Source: Microbacterium pumilum (GTDB lineage Bacteria; Actinomycetota; Actinomycetes; Actinomycetales; Microbacteriaceae). From it: a stretch of DNA of 64,000 nucleotides. The position numbers and the translations under genes are program-made. Position 1 is the stretch's first letter. Each line of letters opens with the position of its first letter. Below the pieces are notes generated by a model. That model had not been told where the DNA came from and made no database searches. It saw only the letters and a list, made by a program, of their open reading frames with translations. Of this stretch, positions 51,561 to 61,068 are shown in pieces. The stretch covers positions 496,001 to 560,000 of the forward strand of contig NZ_BAAAOH010000001.1 in assembly GCF_039530225.1 (NCBI RefSeq), read 5' to 3'.

Positions 51561-52676
51561 TCAGATCACGGCTTCCCCGACCCTCGTGCCGGGCCGCTCG
51601 GCCGGGCGTTCGACGCTGCACAGCGCGTCCACGACGTACTCCGCGTCGGCGCCCATTCCGAACAGCGCCCCCGACGCCGCCGAGTGCTGGAAGTCGAGTC
51701 CGACGAATGCCAGTCCGGCGCATCGGCGTGCCATCCCACGGTCGTGCAGTGGCTCGCCCTCGGCGTCGAGCACGCCGTCGATGCGGATCCAACCGAGGTC
51801 CGGCCGCGACCCCGTCGCCCACACCACCGTGGCCGCATCGATCGCGGCGCCATCCGCAGTGACGGGCAGTCCGTCGACGACCGACTCGATGCGTGCGACG
51901 CGCGTGATCCCCGCCCGGTCGAGATCGGCGAGTTTGTTGCGGATCAGCATGATGCCGCGATGAGTCTCCTTCGCGGCGCGACCCTTCTCCGTGTCGATCG
52001 TGAGGTGGCGGAGTCGGCTGAGGAAGATGCCCGAGAGGATGTTGCCGATCGGCGTGTCGACGTCGACCGGCACCTGCCCGGGATGACGCCCTGCGATCGT
52101 GACCCGATGACCGTTGCGCGCTGCCTCGAGCGCGATGTCCGTGCCCGAGTTGCCGGCGCCGACCACGAGCACGTCGCCGGGTGCGAGCTGCTCCGGGCCT
52201 CGGTAGTCGATGGAAGTCACCTGCGTGATGCCGGGGTCGAGGTCGCGCGCGAACTCCGGAAGCTTCGGCGTGCGATGCGCGCCCGCCGCGACGACCACAC
52301 GATGTGCCAGCACGGCATCCCCGTTCGCGAGGTCGAGCCGGAATCGCCCCGAGTCGTCCCGCGTCAGCCCGGCGACGGCCGCGTCGGTGCGCACGACGAT
52401 GCCGAAGCGCGTGGCGTACCGCTCCAGGTAGTCCCCCATCTGCTGAGCCGTGGGGAACCGGAAGAAGCCGACATCCAGCGGAAGCCCGGGGAGGCTCGAG
52501 ACGCGGCTCGGGCTGAAGATCCGCAAGGAGCGATAGCGCTCCCTCCAGGAGTCGCCCACGCGCGGATGCGCATCGAACAGCTCTGCGCTCATCCCCCGGT
52601 CCATCAGCAGACGGCCGACGTGCAGACCAGCGGCTCCGGCGCCGATGACGGCGGTATCGAGAACTGTTTCGGTCAT
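51561..52676 (-). CDS. Flavin-dependent monooxygenase-like oxidoreductase
   Basis: The 371-residue product has two dinucleotide sites: FAD (VIGAGAAGLHVGRLL, residues 10-24) and NADPH (VVGAGNSGTDIALEA, about 172-186), plus the ATGSRPD segment near the C-terminus. The layout fits YhiW/CzcO-type flavin monooxygenases. AAGGAGG precedes ATG 52676. It follows the LuxR regulator gene on the same strand and may be its target. Substrate unknown. Confidence 0.88.
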   Translation of the reverse strand: MTETVLDTAVIGAGAAGLHVGRLLMDRGMSAELFDAHPRVGDSWRERYRSLRIFSPSRVSSLPGLPLDVGFFRFPTAQQMGDYLERYATRFGIVVRTDAAVAGLTRDDSGRFRLDLANGDAVLAHRVVVAAGAHRTPKLPEFARDLDPGITQVTSIDYRGPEQLAPGDVLVVGAGNSGTDIALEAARNGHRVTIAGRHPGQVPVDVDTPIGNILSGIFLSRLRHLTIDTEKGRAAKETHRGIMLIRNKLADLDRAGITRVARIESVVDGLPVTADGAAIDAATVVWATGSRPDLGWIRIDGVLDAEGEPLHDRGMARRCAGLAFVGLDFQHSAASGALFGMGADAEYVVDALCSVERPAERPGTRVGEAVI

Positions 52677-52751
52677 GATGACCTCCTTCTTCGTGCTCGA
52701 ACGTACGGCCGCGGCGATCGTCCTCTCATCGGCAGAAATGACCAACTCGAG

Positions 52752-54392
52752 TCAGGCCGGTGTGGTCATTCCGTGCTCGAACGCGAATGCAGTGGCAGCC
52801 GCGCGACTGGGCAGCGCAAGCTTGGCGAGGATGTTGCTCACATGCCGGGCGACAGTCCGCTCGCTGAGGAAGAGTTCGTTCGCGATGGCTCGATTCGAGA
52901 GGCCACGCGCGATGAGCCGAATCACCTCGCTCTCCCGGGGAGTGAGACCTCCGGCGGCCGACGGAGGCACGGGCGACGCAATGCGTTCCAGGCGGTCGAG
53001 ATCCGGCGCCGCGCCGAGCATCGCGAGCGTCGATCGTGCGGCGTCGAACTCGAGCTGCGCCCCCTCCTCGTCTCCCGATGCGCGCGCGGCGCGGCCCAGC
53101 TGCATCCGCGTCAGGGCGGCCTCGTAGGGAGCATCGAGGCTGCGCCACGCCGCCCACGATCGGCGCAGCAGTGGCAGCGCGGCAGCGGAGTCGTCACGCG
53201 CGACGAGCACGATCGCCCGCGCCCTGTCCGCCTGTGCGCGAAGGTAGACGGTGTCCAACGCCGTGGCGAGCGCTCCGAGGTCTGCGGCCGCCCTCTCGGC
53301 CGTATCGAGGTCGCCATGGGCGGCCTCGAGCTCGACCTGCGCCGCGAGCAGATCCGCGCGCCGGTTCGGCTCGCCGGCGGCCTCCAGCGCGCGCGAGATC
53401 CCGCTCCGGGCGGTCACCGAATCTCCTTGATCGCGACGCAGCAGCCCGAGCCCCGGCTGTACCTCGCGCCCGAGATCGGCGGCCAGGCGGTATGCGGCCT
53501 CAGCCTCGCCGCGACGGCCGGCGAGCCGGTGGAGTTCGGCGAGGCCGTAGACAGCGTTCTCCCTCGTTTCGGGACGACGCTCGTGAGCCGCGACCTCGGT
53601 GAGGGTGCGTGTCGCCTCCTCCCACTCCCCGCCGACTCGGAGAACCACGGCGCGCAGCACCGAGCACTCGCCACGGAATGGCTTCAAGCCCTCCTGTGCA
53701 TCGCACCAGGAGCTGAGGTCACGGGTCCACACCCTGGCGCGATCTACGTCCCATCGTGCGAGGCAGCTCGCGATCACCGCGCAATAGGCGGGGCCGGCGA
53801 CCCGATCGCTCACGTGGTGAGACGAGATCATCAGCATGACCTGGTCCATCTGCGCGAAGCCGTCTTCGATCCGCCCGATGGCCACGAGCGCCCGCCCGAG
53901 CGACATGGTGGCCAGCACCTCTGCGTCGGCGTCTCTGGTCGCACGCGCGATCGCGACGGCCTTCTGGGCGAGATCCGCTGACTCGTCGATCCTGCCGCGA
54001 CCGAATGCGGCGACCGATCGGCAGATCGCGACGAGCGCCTCCGAGCCTCGACCAGCGGCATCGGATTGGCACAACTCGAACACGCGAGCCATCCATGCGC
54101 CGCCACGGATCCCATCGCCCTCCTCCGACAGCGTGAAACCGATCCAGAACGCGCACCGGATGGCCGCATCGACATCGCCGGCCTCGAGGTAGGCGAGATG
54201 CGCAGCATCCCACGCCCGCTCCGATTCCTTGGCGCGGCCGATGAACCAGGCCGCCAGCCCGAGATCGTCGAGACCCTGCGCCGACAACCCGCCCGCGGCC
54301 TCGTCACGGCTGAGATCTTCGAACCGTGCCGTCCAGTCGTTCAGCGTCGAGGTGACAGTGGCGCCGCCGCCATCCTTCGCGTGATCGGGCAT
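52752..54392 (-). CDS. LuxR-family regulator with TPR-like repeats
   Basis: The 546-residue protein consists of helical TPR-like repeats (about residues 10-470) and a C-terminal LuxR helix-turn-helix (LTPRESEVIRLIARGLSNRAIA, then LSERTVARHVSNILAKL). No ATP-binding P-loop is seen, so it is not a full MalT/LAL regulator. ATG 54392 is preferred; the in-frame GTG at 54398 overlaps a TACTGT -10 box (54402-54397). It probably controls the flavoprotein gene that follows. Confidence 0.85.
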   Translation of the reverse strand: MPDHAKDGGGATVTSTLNDWTARFEDLSRDEAAGGLSAQGLDDLGLAAWFIGRAKESERAWDAAHLAYLEAGDVDAAIRCAFWIGFTLSEEGDGIRGGAWMARVFELCQSDAAGRGSEALVAICRSVAAFGRGRIDESADLAQKAVAIARATRDADAEVLATMSLGRALVAIGRIEDGFAQMDQVMLMISSHHVSDRVAGPAYCAVIASCLARWDVDRARVWTRDLSSWCDAQEGLKPFRGECSVLRAVVLRVGGEWEEATRTLTEVAAHERRPETRENAVYGLAELHRLAGRRGEAEAAYRLAADLGREVQPGLGLLRRDQGDSVTARSGISRALEAAGEPNRRADLLAAQVELEAAHGDLDTAERAAADLGALATALDTVYLRAQADRARAIVLVARDDSAAALPLLRRSWAAWRSLDAPYEAALTRMQLGRAARASGDEEGAQLEFDAARSTLAMLGAAPDLDRLERIASPVPPSAAGGLTPRESEVIRLIARGLSNRAIANELFLSERTVARHVSNILAKLALPSRAAATAFAFEHGMTTPA

Positions 54393-54459
54393 GCGCACAG
54401 TATCGACCCGTCGACAAGGGCGAGCAATGGTCTGGGCCGGCGCATGGGACGCGCTCGGG

Positions 54460-57400
54460 TCAGATCACGCTCTCCGACCAGCGGTCGGGATTGCCGAAGC
54501 GGTGCGCGGTGATCGTGATGGACTGCTCGTGAAGGAACGGCAGAAGCTCGAGCCGGCCCGCCGTGGTCACCTCGTTGTCGTAGACCGCGAGGTCGGGGTC
54601 GCCTCCCACTGCCTCGGCGAGCCCGCGATGCAGCGCCGCCACGGATTCGCGAGAACCCACGAGACGCGTCCGCGGCGGACGAGAAACGGATGCCGCATCC
54701 GCCGCCTCGGCGATGATGTCGGTCGAGCCGACCATGCGCTGGATCCACTGCTCATCGGTCTCGACGAACACGGCGATGCCCTGGTCGCTGAAGGCGCGAC
54801 GCACCGCGGCGGGGAGCCCGACAGACGCGCTCAGCGTCAGCGACGACCCCGCGCGGATGCCCGCGATCGCGACACGGAGGACGGCCTGCCAGGACGCATC
54901 GGCCGCCGCACGGATGGCGACTGCAGAGATCGGACGGTACCGGAAGAGGTTGCGCTCGATGCCGAGCCCCGAGACATCCTTCACCTGTCCGAACTCGCGG
55001 TCCCACGCGATCGCGTCCGACAGGGCACCTCGACGCAGCCACTCGAAGGACTCGTAGTCCAGCGACGGCTGAGCCGCCTCGATGACCGACGAGATACGCG
55101 AGTCGAGCCCCCGCAGGTGCAGCGTCGCGGAACCGGTGCTGCCCGAGGTGGCACGCCACGATCCGAGGCCGACAAGGTAGTTCGGTCCGCCCGCTTTGGT
55201 GCCGGCGCCGACCGACGAGCGCTTCCAGCCGCCGAACGGCTGGCGCTGCACGATCGCACCCGTGATCCCCCGGTTGACGTAGAGGTTTCCGGCCTCGACG
55301 CGGTCGAGCCACGTCGCGAGGTCATCGGGGTTCTGTGTGTAGAGCCCGGCCGTGAGGCCGTACGCGACCGCGTTCTGAAGCTCGATCGCGTGTGCGAGCG
55401 AGTGTGCGTGCATGATGCCGAGCACCGGCCCGAAGAACTCCTCCTGGTGGAATCGCGACCCCGGCTGCACCCCGGTGCGGATGCCGGGACTCCAGAGACG
55501 ACCGGCGAGTTCCGGGATGCCGTCCCGTCCCTGTGCTTCGACAGGCATAGCAACCGTTACCAGTTTGGGCTCGACCAGCCACTGCTCCTCCTCGTCGAGG
55601 GTCGACAGCGCCCATGCGAGCTTGCCCTGCGGCGGCTCGATCACGGGGCCGACCTCGGCCAGCGGATCGGTCGGCGGTCCGACGCGGAGCGATGCCGCGG
55701 CATCCACCAACTGGCGAGCGAACCGGCGTGACCGGCCGACCGGACCGACGAGGATCGCGAGCGAGGCCGCCGAGCACTTCTGGCCGGCATGGCCGAACGC
55801 ACTCTTGATGACATCGCCCGCTGCCAGGTCGAGGTCGGCCGACGGCATCACGATCATCGCGTTCTTGCCGCTGGTCTCGGCGAGGAGCGGCAGGTCGGGG
55901 CGCCACGAGCGGAACAGTGCGGCCGTCTCCCACGATCCGGTGAGGATGACGCGATCGACGTCGGGATGGGACAGGAGCCGCCGGCCGAGTGAGCCTTCGT
56001 CGATGTCGACGAGCGCCAGCACATCCCGAGGAACGCCCGCCTCCCACAGCGCCTCAGCGACGACGGCGGCACACCGTCGCGCCTGGGGCGCGGGCTTGAA
56101 CACCACGCCCGATCCGGCGGCGAGCGCCGCGAGCACGCCGCCGGCGGGGATCGCGACGGGGAAGTTCCAGGGAGGGGTGACCACGGTCAGCCGGGCGGGC
56201 TCGAAGACGGCGCCGCTGACGCGATCCAGCTCGCGTGCGGTCGCGGCGTAATAGCTCGCGAAGTCCACGGCCTCGCTGACCTCGACATCCGCCTCGGCGA
56301 AGATCTTGCCGGTCTCCGAAGCCGCCACCTCGATCAGCTCGCCGCGACGCGCCTCGAGCGAACGCGCGGCCTCGGCGATGATCACAGAGCGCTCGGCGGC
56401 GGGCATCGCACCCCATCGCGCCGCGGCATCCCTCACCCGGCCGACGATCGCCTCGAGCGTCCCCTCGTCGTCGACGCGAGCGGCCGCGATCGTCGCGTCA
56501 CCGGCCGTCGACGCCTCGATGCGACCCACGATCTCGCGCGCCCACGCCCGGTTGGCGGGAAGCGCAGGGTCGGTGTCGGCGGCATTGCGGAAGCCGGGGG
56601 CTCCGGCGGCTCGGCCCTCCGACTCTCGCGACGCGAACACCGCGGTCTCGACAAAGGCCCCGCCGCCGAAGGTCTGCTCCTCGGCAGCGACCGGAGCGAG
56701 CGGCGCGGTGTCGCCCGCGTCAGTCCCGGCGGAACGGGCGATTCCGAGCACCGCCTGCGTGAGCCCCGCGTCGTCCTCGCCCGTGTCGCCGTGTTGCAGC
56801 CGGGCACGCGCGCGCAGCGAGTCCGGCAACGCCGCGGTGCGGTCCTGCCGGCGGTTCGGTCCGGTGCGAAGGGCCGGATCCACGGCGCGCTCGAGCGAGG
56901 CGAGGAACCGGTCCCGCTCGCGGTCGAACATCGCGGGGTCGTCGGCGAGCTCGAATGCCGCCGAGAGGAAGTTCTCGCTCGAGGCGTTCTCTTCGAGGCG
57001 CCGCACGAGATAGCTGATCGCCACGTCGAACTCGTCCGGACGCACGACGGGCACGTAGAGCAGCACATGCCCCACCTCGCGCGCCACCGCGTGCACCTGG
57101 CCCTGGGCCATGCCGAGCAGCATCTCGAACTCGACATCGTGCTGAACGCCGGTCTCGGCCGCGAGCAGCCACGCGTAGGCGATGTCGAACATGTTGTGTC
57201 CTGCGACGCCGATCCGCACCGCTGCGGTGTTCTCGGGCCGAAGTGCGAACTCGAGGCAGCGCAGGTAGCTGGCGTCGGAGTCGACCTTCGCGTCGTACGT
57301 GGCCAGCGACCAGCCGTGCATGACGGCATCGACTCGCTCCATCGCCAGGTTCGCACCCTTGACCAGTCGCACCTTGATGCGCGCCCCGCCTGCCGCGACG

Positions 57401-58263
57401 CGTGCCTGTGCCCATGTGGTCAGCTGCTCCAGCGCCGGCAGCGCGTCGGGGAGGTAGGCCTGCAGCACGATCCCCGCCTCGAGGTCGCGCAGGCGCGGGT
57501 CTTCGAGGATGCGGGTGAAGACGGCGATCGTGAGGTCGAGGTCGCGGTACTCCTCCATGTCGAGGTTGATGAAGGTGGTGTCGGTCCCTGGGCCTGTCGA
57601 AGGGCCGGCCGCCGTCACATAGAGCGGCAGCAGTCGTTCCACGACCTTGTCGACCACTTCGTCGAACGCCCACATCGAGATATGACTCGCGATCGCCGAC
57701 ACCTTCACCGACACGTAGTCGACATCGGGGCGACGGATCAGGTCATGGATGCCGTCGAGCCGGCGCAGCGCCTCATCCTCACCGAGCACGGCCTCGCCGA
57801 GCAGATTGAGGTTGAGCTTCGCGCCGCTCTCGCGGATCGCCGCGATCGCCGGCCCGAGCTTCTCGGGTCGCGCGTCGACGACGAGGTGCCCGACCATCTC
57901 ACGCAGCACGCGACGTGCGATGGGCACGACCGGCGACGGCAGGATCGGGGCCACGGCGCCACCGACTCGGACTGCCCCGCGCAGGTACCACGGCAGGAAC
58001 CCGGGGACGAGGGGTGCCACGCGGCTCAGATTGGATGCCGCGGCCGTCAGGCTCTCGGGACGCATCACGCCGTCGACGAAGCCGATCGTGAAGGGAAGCC
58101 CGTTCGGGTCTTTCAGTACGCCGGCGAGTCGCTCGGCGGCGGGGTCCACGTCGACCTCGGCGCTTTCGGTGATCCACCGCTGCGCCAGCAGCACGGCACG
58201 CGCGGCGAGGTCGTCGCCGGATGCCGTGAGGTCGGTGTCCCCCTGTGAAGGGTCGGTCACCAT
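54460..58263 (-). CDS. putA: Bifunctional proline dehydrogenase / L-glutamate-gamma-semialdehyde dehydrogenase
   Basis: This 1267-residue PutA has an N-terminal FAD-binding proline dehydrogenase barrel (about residues 40-480, with VSVKVSAIASHI, INLDMEEYRDLDLT, RIKVRLVKGANL). The aldehyde dehydrogenase region starts near 590 and holds Glu in ETSGKNAMIV and the nucleophile Cys in GHAGQKCSAASLAI (about 829). A linker around 450-580 and the last about 200 residues add to the usual core. It makes glutamate from proline, with P5C shared with RocD. Two interspersed repeat copies are translated in frame. Confidence 0.95.
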   Translation of the reverse strand: MVTDPSQGDTDLTASGDDLAARAVLLAQRWITESAEVDVDPAAERLAGVLKDPNGLPFTIGFVDGVMRPESLTAAASNLSRVAPLVPGFLPWYLRGAVRVGGAVAPILPSPVVPIARRVLREMVGHLVVDARPEKLGPAIAAIRESGAKLNLNLLGEAVLGEDEALRRLDGIHDLIRRPDVDYVSVKVSAIASHISMWAFDEVVDKVVERLLPLYVTAAGPSTGPGTDTTFINLDMEEYRDLDLTIAVFTRILEDPRLRDLEAGIVLQAYLPDALPALEQLTTWAQARVAAGGARIKVRLVKGANLAMERVDAVMHGWSLATYDAKVDSDASYLRCLEFALRPENTAAVRIGVAGHNMFDIAYAWLLAAETGVQHDVEFEMLLGMAQGQVHAVAREVGHVLLYVPVVRPDEFDVAISYLVRRLEENASSENFLSAAFELADDPAMFDRERDRFLASLERAVDPALRTGPNRRQDRTAALPDSLRARARLQHGDTGEDDAGLTQAVLGIARSAGTDAGDTAPLAPVAAEEQTFGGGAFVETAVFASRESEGRAAGAPGFRNAADTDPALPANRAWAREIVGRIEASTAGDATIAAARVDDEGTLEAIVGRVRDAAARWGAMPAAERSVIIAEAARSLEARRGELIEVAASETGKIFAEADVEVSEAVDFASYYAATARELDRVSGAVFEPARLTVVTPPWNFPVAIPAGGVLAALAAGSGVVFKPAPQARRCAAVVAEALWEAGVPRDVLALVDIDEGSLGRRLLSHPDVDRVILTGSWETAALFRSWRPDLPLLAETSGKNAMIVMPSADLDLAAGDVIKSAFGHAGQKCSAASLAILVGPVGRSRRFARQLVDAAASLRVGPPTDPLAEVGPVIEPPQGKLAWALSTLDEEEQWLVEPKLVTVAMPVEAQGRDGIPELAGRLWSPGIRTGVQPGSRFHQEEFFGPVLGIMHAHSLAHAIELQNAVAYGLTAGLYTQNPDDLATWLDRVEAGNLYVNRGITGAIVQRQPFGGWKRSSVGAGTKAGGPNYLVGLGSWRATSGSTGSATLHLRGLDSRISSVIEAAQPSLDYESFEWLRRGALSDAIAWDREFGQVKDVSGLGIERNLFRYRPISAVAIRAAADASWQAVLRVAIAGIRAGSSLTLSASVGLPAAVRRAFSDQGIAVFVETDEQWIQRMVGSTDIIAEAADAASVSRPPRTRLVGSRESVAALHRGLAEAVGGDPDLAVYDNEVTTAGRLELLPFLHEQSITITAHRFGNPDRWSESVI
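55535..55555 (+). repeat. Degenerate repeat copy C, inside putA
   Basis: Eighteen of 21 bases match copy A, antisense to putA. The gene's frame is kept open. Confidence 0.5.
57583..57606 (-). repeat. Interspersed repeat copy D, inside putA
   Basis: The minus strand reads CCCTTCGACAGGCCCAGGGA here, a variant of copy A with flanking complementary bases. It encodes Ser-Thr-Gly-Pro in a loop of the proline dehydrogenase domain. Confidence 0.55.
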
Positions 58264-58270
58264 GGCATCC

Positions 58271-58276
58271 AGCCTA
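58271..58276 (-). promoter_or_regulatory. -10 box (TAGGCT) before putA
   Basis: TAGGCT is placed so that +1 is predicted one base before ATG 58263. No ribosome site is present. Confidence 0.45.
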
Positions 58277-58286
58277 GGTGCCGCCC

Positions 58287-58329
58287 GCCCGGCGAGACAG
58301 CCGAGCGCTTAGCGCGTGTCTCGCCGGGC
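58287..58329. terminator. Long hairpin between the coiled-coil gene and putA
   Basis: A perfect 13-base-pair stem (58287-58299 with 58317-58329) surrounds a 17-base loop that itself contains GCGCT/AGCGC. It follows the leftward coiled-coil gene by 23 bases and lies just upstream of the putA -10 box, so it should end the upstream transcript and isolate putA. Confidence 0.65.
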
Positions 58330-58352
58330 AGACGATGCGGGGAATGAGTTCG

Positions 58353-58805
58353 TCAGACGCGATCCGCGCGTCGGGACCGGGTGGCCGGCTGGTCGTCGAC
58401 GACTTCGGGTTCGGCATCCGCCGTCACATACGGGTCGACCTCATCGGCTTTGCGCAGGGTCTCCTGCTGCTCGGCGCGATGCTTCGATGCATCGGCGGCG
58501 TGCTCGTCGACGGTGTCGCTGAGGCGCTGAGCGTCGAGATCCGCCTGAGCAGCACGCGCCTGGGCCTGCTGCGCTTCGGCGGCTGCCGTTGCGGCATCCG
58601 CTCGCGCCTGCGCAGCTCGTGCTTCGCCTTCGCGTGCGGCGAGATCAGACTCACGCGCTTCTTCGCGCAGCTTCTCGGCCTTGTCGTGTTCGGTGCGACG
58701 GCGCTGCTCGTTGCGTCTGCGGGAGGTGAGGGCGAGCGCTCCGACGATGACGATCGCCACGACGATGATGGCGATGATGATCCACACCAGTACAGCGTTA
58801 TCCAT
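58353..58805 (-). CDS. Single-pass membrane protein with long coiled coil
   Basis: The 150-residue protein has one N-terminal membrane helix ([19 protein letters not shown]). A long, highly charged Ala/Glu/Arg/Gln helix (about residues 28-120), predicted to form a coiled coil, follows, and the tail is acidic. AAGGAG lies before ATG 58805. Positive residues after the helix place the coil in the cytoplasm. Similar small proteins are frequent in Microbacteriaceae; function unknown. Confidence 0.8.
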   Translation of the reverse strand: MDNAVLVWIIIAIIVVAIVIVGALALTSRRRNEQRRRTEHDKAEKLREEARESDLAAREGEARAAQARADAATAAAEAQQAQARAAQADLDAQRLSDTVDEHAADASKHRAEQQETLRKADEVDPYVTADAEPEVVDDQPATRSRRADRV

Positions 58806-58996
58806 GGGTGACTCCTTCTGTGCGATGCCGCCGGGTCGCGGACGACGCACTCCTGGCACGAAACCCGATCGCGCCGCCTGGGGCAAAGGTCTTGCGCTCC
58901 CCGCGTACGTCGGCTATGGGTCTCGAAACACCCGAGAGTCCCCACCTTTGGCCCACGGCGGTTGCCTCCGGCGGCAGGCTGAGAGAGCCTGGACAG

Positions 58997-60391
58997 ATGC
59001 AGCGGCGGCGAACGATCACACTGATGTGCACCGTCGGAGGGACTCTGGCGACCGTGGTGATCGTGTCGTCCTTCATCGCAGCCAGCGCTGGAGCGGCGCC
59101 CGGCGACACGATAGGGCCGATCAATCCGGTGACCCAGCCCCTCGACGGGCACCCCGCCAACAGCGGTTTTCTGGCCTTCATCGAGAACGATGTGCAGCTC
59201 AACGCCGACGAGGCGGAAGGAACGCTCGCGCTCGGCGGCGACCTGGCGTTCAACCGCACGTACAACCTGGAAGCTGCGCGACCGACCTTCACCGTGCCTG
59301 GCGAGACGCAGTCCGTGACCCTCTTCGTCGGAGGCGGCATCCGATTCCCCGCCGACAGCGGGCTCATCCTTCGACTGCTCGGCGGTGCCGGGTACGCCAA
59401 AGTCGCCGACACGTCCACCTACACCGCCTTCGACACCGACTCCAACGGTGCGGTGCAGAACTTCCACATCGTGCCGCCCGGCGGCACCTTCGAGACCCAG
59501 CCGCGGATCGAGGGCACAGTCACCCAGACGCCGGCCTCCATCGCGGCGCCCGTCCCGGACGACCTCATCGACCTCCCGGCCGCTTTCGAGCTCTACCGCG
59601 ACACGTCGACGCTGCTCGGCAGCTGTACGCCGACGATCGAGCTCGTCGCCCGCGACGACGGCGCGGACCTTCCGACTCCGTATCCCCCTGGGACGAATGC
59701 ACGGCTGACGCTGGTCGCCGGCCAGACGAACGTGCTGAACATCACCGCGTCCGATCTCGCCAATCTGGCGGAGATCACGTATCCGACAGCCCCCAGCGCG
59801 GACACACCGCTGCTCGTGAACATCACCGGCGACTTCATCGGCTCGATGCCGAACAGCGCAGGCATCAGCTCGGTGTCGGCGCCCTTCATCCTGTGGAACT
59901 TCGTGGATGCGACCACCATGACGGTGACCGGAGGCGACAGCCTGCAAGGGACGGTCTACGCACCGCGAGCGCTCGTCAACTGGCAGGTGACCCAGAACAT
60001 CGAGGGCAACGTGATCGCGGCCGCGTTCATCCACGGCCTTCCGATCGCCGCTCCAGTGGGTCTGCCGCGCGAGATCCACGACTTCCCGTTCGGCACCGAG
60101 CTGACGTGTGTCGAGGCGGGTCCGACACCCACCCCGACGCCGACACCGACACCCACGCCGACGCCGACACCCACACCGACACCGACACCCACACCGACAC
60201 TCACGCCGACGCCGACGCCGAGTGCGTCTCCGACCGCCGGGGTCACGCCGACGCCGACCGACCCCGCGCTGGCGGCGAGCGGCGGCGACACCGGCTGGCT
60301 GCCCCTGGCCGCAGTGGCCGCTCTCGGCCTCGGCGGTATCCTCCTCGTGGGCGACGGCGTGCGGCGCAGTCGGCGTCGCGGACGCGTCTAG
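58997..60391 (+). CDS. Choice-of-anchor A family wall-anchored surface protein
   Basis: The 464-residue protein has a signal peptide (about residues 1-36). A choice-of-anchor A domain follows, with [36 protein letters not shown] and [14 protein letters not shown]. Then comes a Thr-Pro repeat stretch (60118-60210) and a sorting-signal-like end: LAASGGDTG, a hydrophobic helix and [15 protein letters not shown] is not a canonical LPXTG but matches the loose LAxTG-like signals of actinobacterial sortase E substrates. The ATG at 58997 precedes the signal peptide. Confidence 0.83.
   Translation: MQRRRTITLMCTVGGTLATVVIVSSFIAASAGAAPGDTIGPINPVTQPLDGHPANSGFLAFIENDVQLNADEAEGTLALGGDLAFNRTYNLEAARPTFTVPGETQSVTLFVGGGIRFPADSGLILRLLGGAGYAKVADTSTYTAFDTDSNGAVQNFHIVPPGGTFETQPRIEGTVTQTPASIAAPVPDDLIDLPAAFELYRDTSTLLGSCTPTIELVARDDGADLPTPYPPGTNARLTLVAGQTNVLNITASDLANLAEITYPTAPSADTPLLVNITGDFIGSMPNSAGISSVSAPFILWNFVDATTMTVTGGDSLQGTVYAPRALVNWQVTQNIEGNVIAAAFIHGLPIAAPVGLPREIHDFPFGTELTCVEAGPTPTPTPTPTPTPTPTPTPTPTPTPTLTPTPTPSASPTAGVTPTPTDPALAASGGDTGWLPLAAVAALGLGGILLVGDGVRRSRRRGRV
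60118..60210 (+). repeat. Thr-Pro-coding hexamer repeat
   Basis: About fifteen near-identical units of CCGACR/CCCACR encode a (Thr-Pro)n wall-spanning linker in the surface protein. Length variation by slippage is likely between strains. Confidence 0.8.
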
Positions 60392-60397
60392 CCTGCG

Positions 60398-61018
60398 TCA
60401 GCGCCAGACGCTCGGTGCGTCGGCGCGGGTGGACGGCAGAGCGGATGCCGCGGCCCAGTCGTGCACCCAGGGTGCGACATCCGGGAGCCCGTCAGGCCTG
60501 CCGAGCGCGGCGAACAGTTCATCGTGCGACAGCGTGCCGCCGGAGCGCTTGAGCATGCGCGCGCGGATGATGGCTCGCGCGTAGACCTCACCGTCGACGA
60601 CCGCACGGTGCTCGAGATAGAGCGCCTTGTCGTCGTGCCCCATGAAGCGCGATTCGACGTCGAAGCGCTGCCAAGGGTTCAGCGACTTGCGAAAGGTGAT
60701 CGTCTCGCTCGACACCACCGCGTACCAGCCATGCCTGCGCATCGCGTCGGCCATCCCTGTCCGGATGAGCAGATCCCATCGGCCGAGGTCGAACAGCGAC
60801 AGGTAGCGACCGTTGTTCATGTGCCGCAGGATGTCGAGATCCGTGGGCAGGGTCGTCAGCCGGATGACGCCCACGGCTACCGGATCGATGCGCCCCTGAC
60901 GGCGCACGCGCCGCCTCGCGAGCACGGTGATGAGGAGGGTCCGCCAGATCACATTCACGAGAAGCGATGGTAGCCATGGGTCAACGGACGCGTCGATTCG
61001 ATTGTGGGGTTCCACCAT
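60398..61018 (-). CDS. Hotdog-fold acyl-CoA thioesterase-like protein
   Basis: The 206-residue product has a short hydrophobic N-terminal segment and a hotdog core: LDILRHMNNGRYLSLFDLGRWDLL, ETITFRKSLNPWQRFDVESRF and KALYLEHRAVVDGEVYARAI. This resembles THEM6/4HBT-like thioesterases, with the Asp/Asn in DLDILRHMNNG as the probable active region. It is convergent with the surface-protein gene six bases away. Substrate unknown. Confidence 0.85.
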   Translation of the reverse strand: MVEPHNRIDASVDPWLPSLLVNVIWRTLLITVLARRRVRRQGRIDPVAVGVIRLTTLPTDLDILRHMNNGRYLSLFDLGRWDLLIRTGMADAMRRHGWYAVVSSETITFRKSLNPWQRFDVESRFMGHDDKALYLEHRAVVDGEVYARAIIRARMLKRSGGTLSHDELFAALGRPDGLPDVAPWVHDWAAASALPSTRADAPSVWR

Positions 61019-61068
61019 CGAGCCGCCAACGGACGGTATTCCACCCCCGTATCAGGTGCCGGTCGTGA

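Noticed and set aside
60118..60210. CRISPR-like short repeat array
   Set aside because: Units are six bases with no spacers and encode a Thr-Pro stalk.
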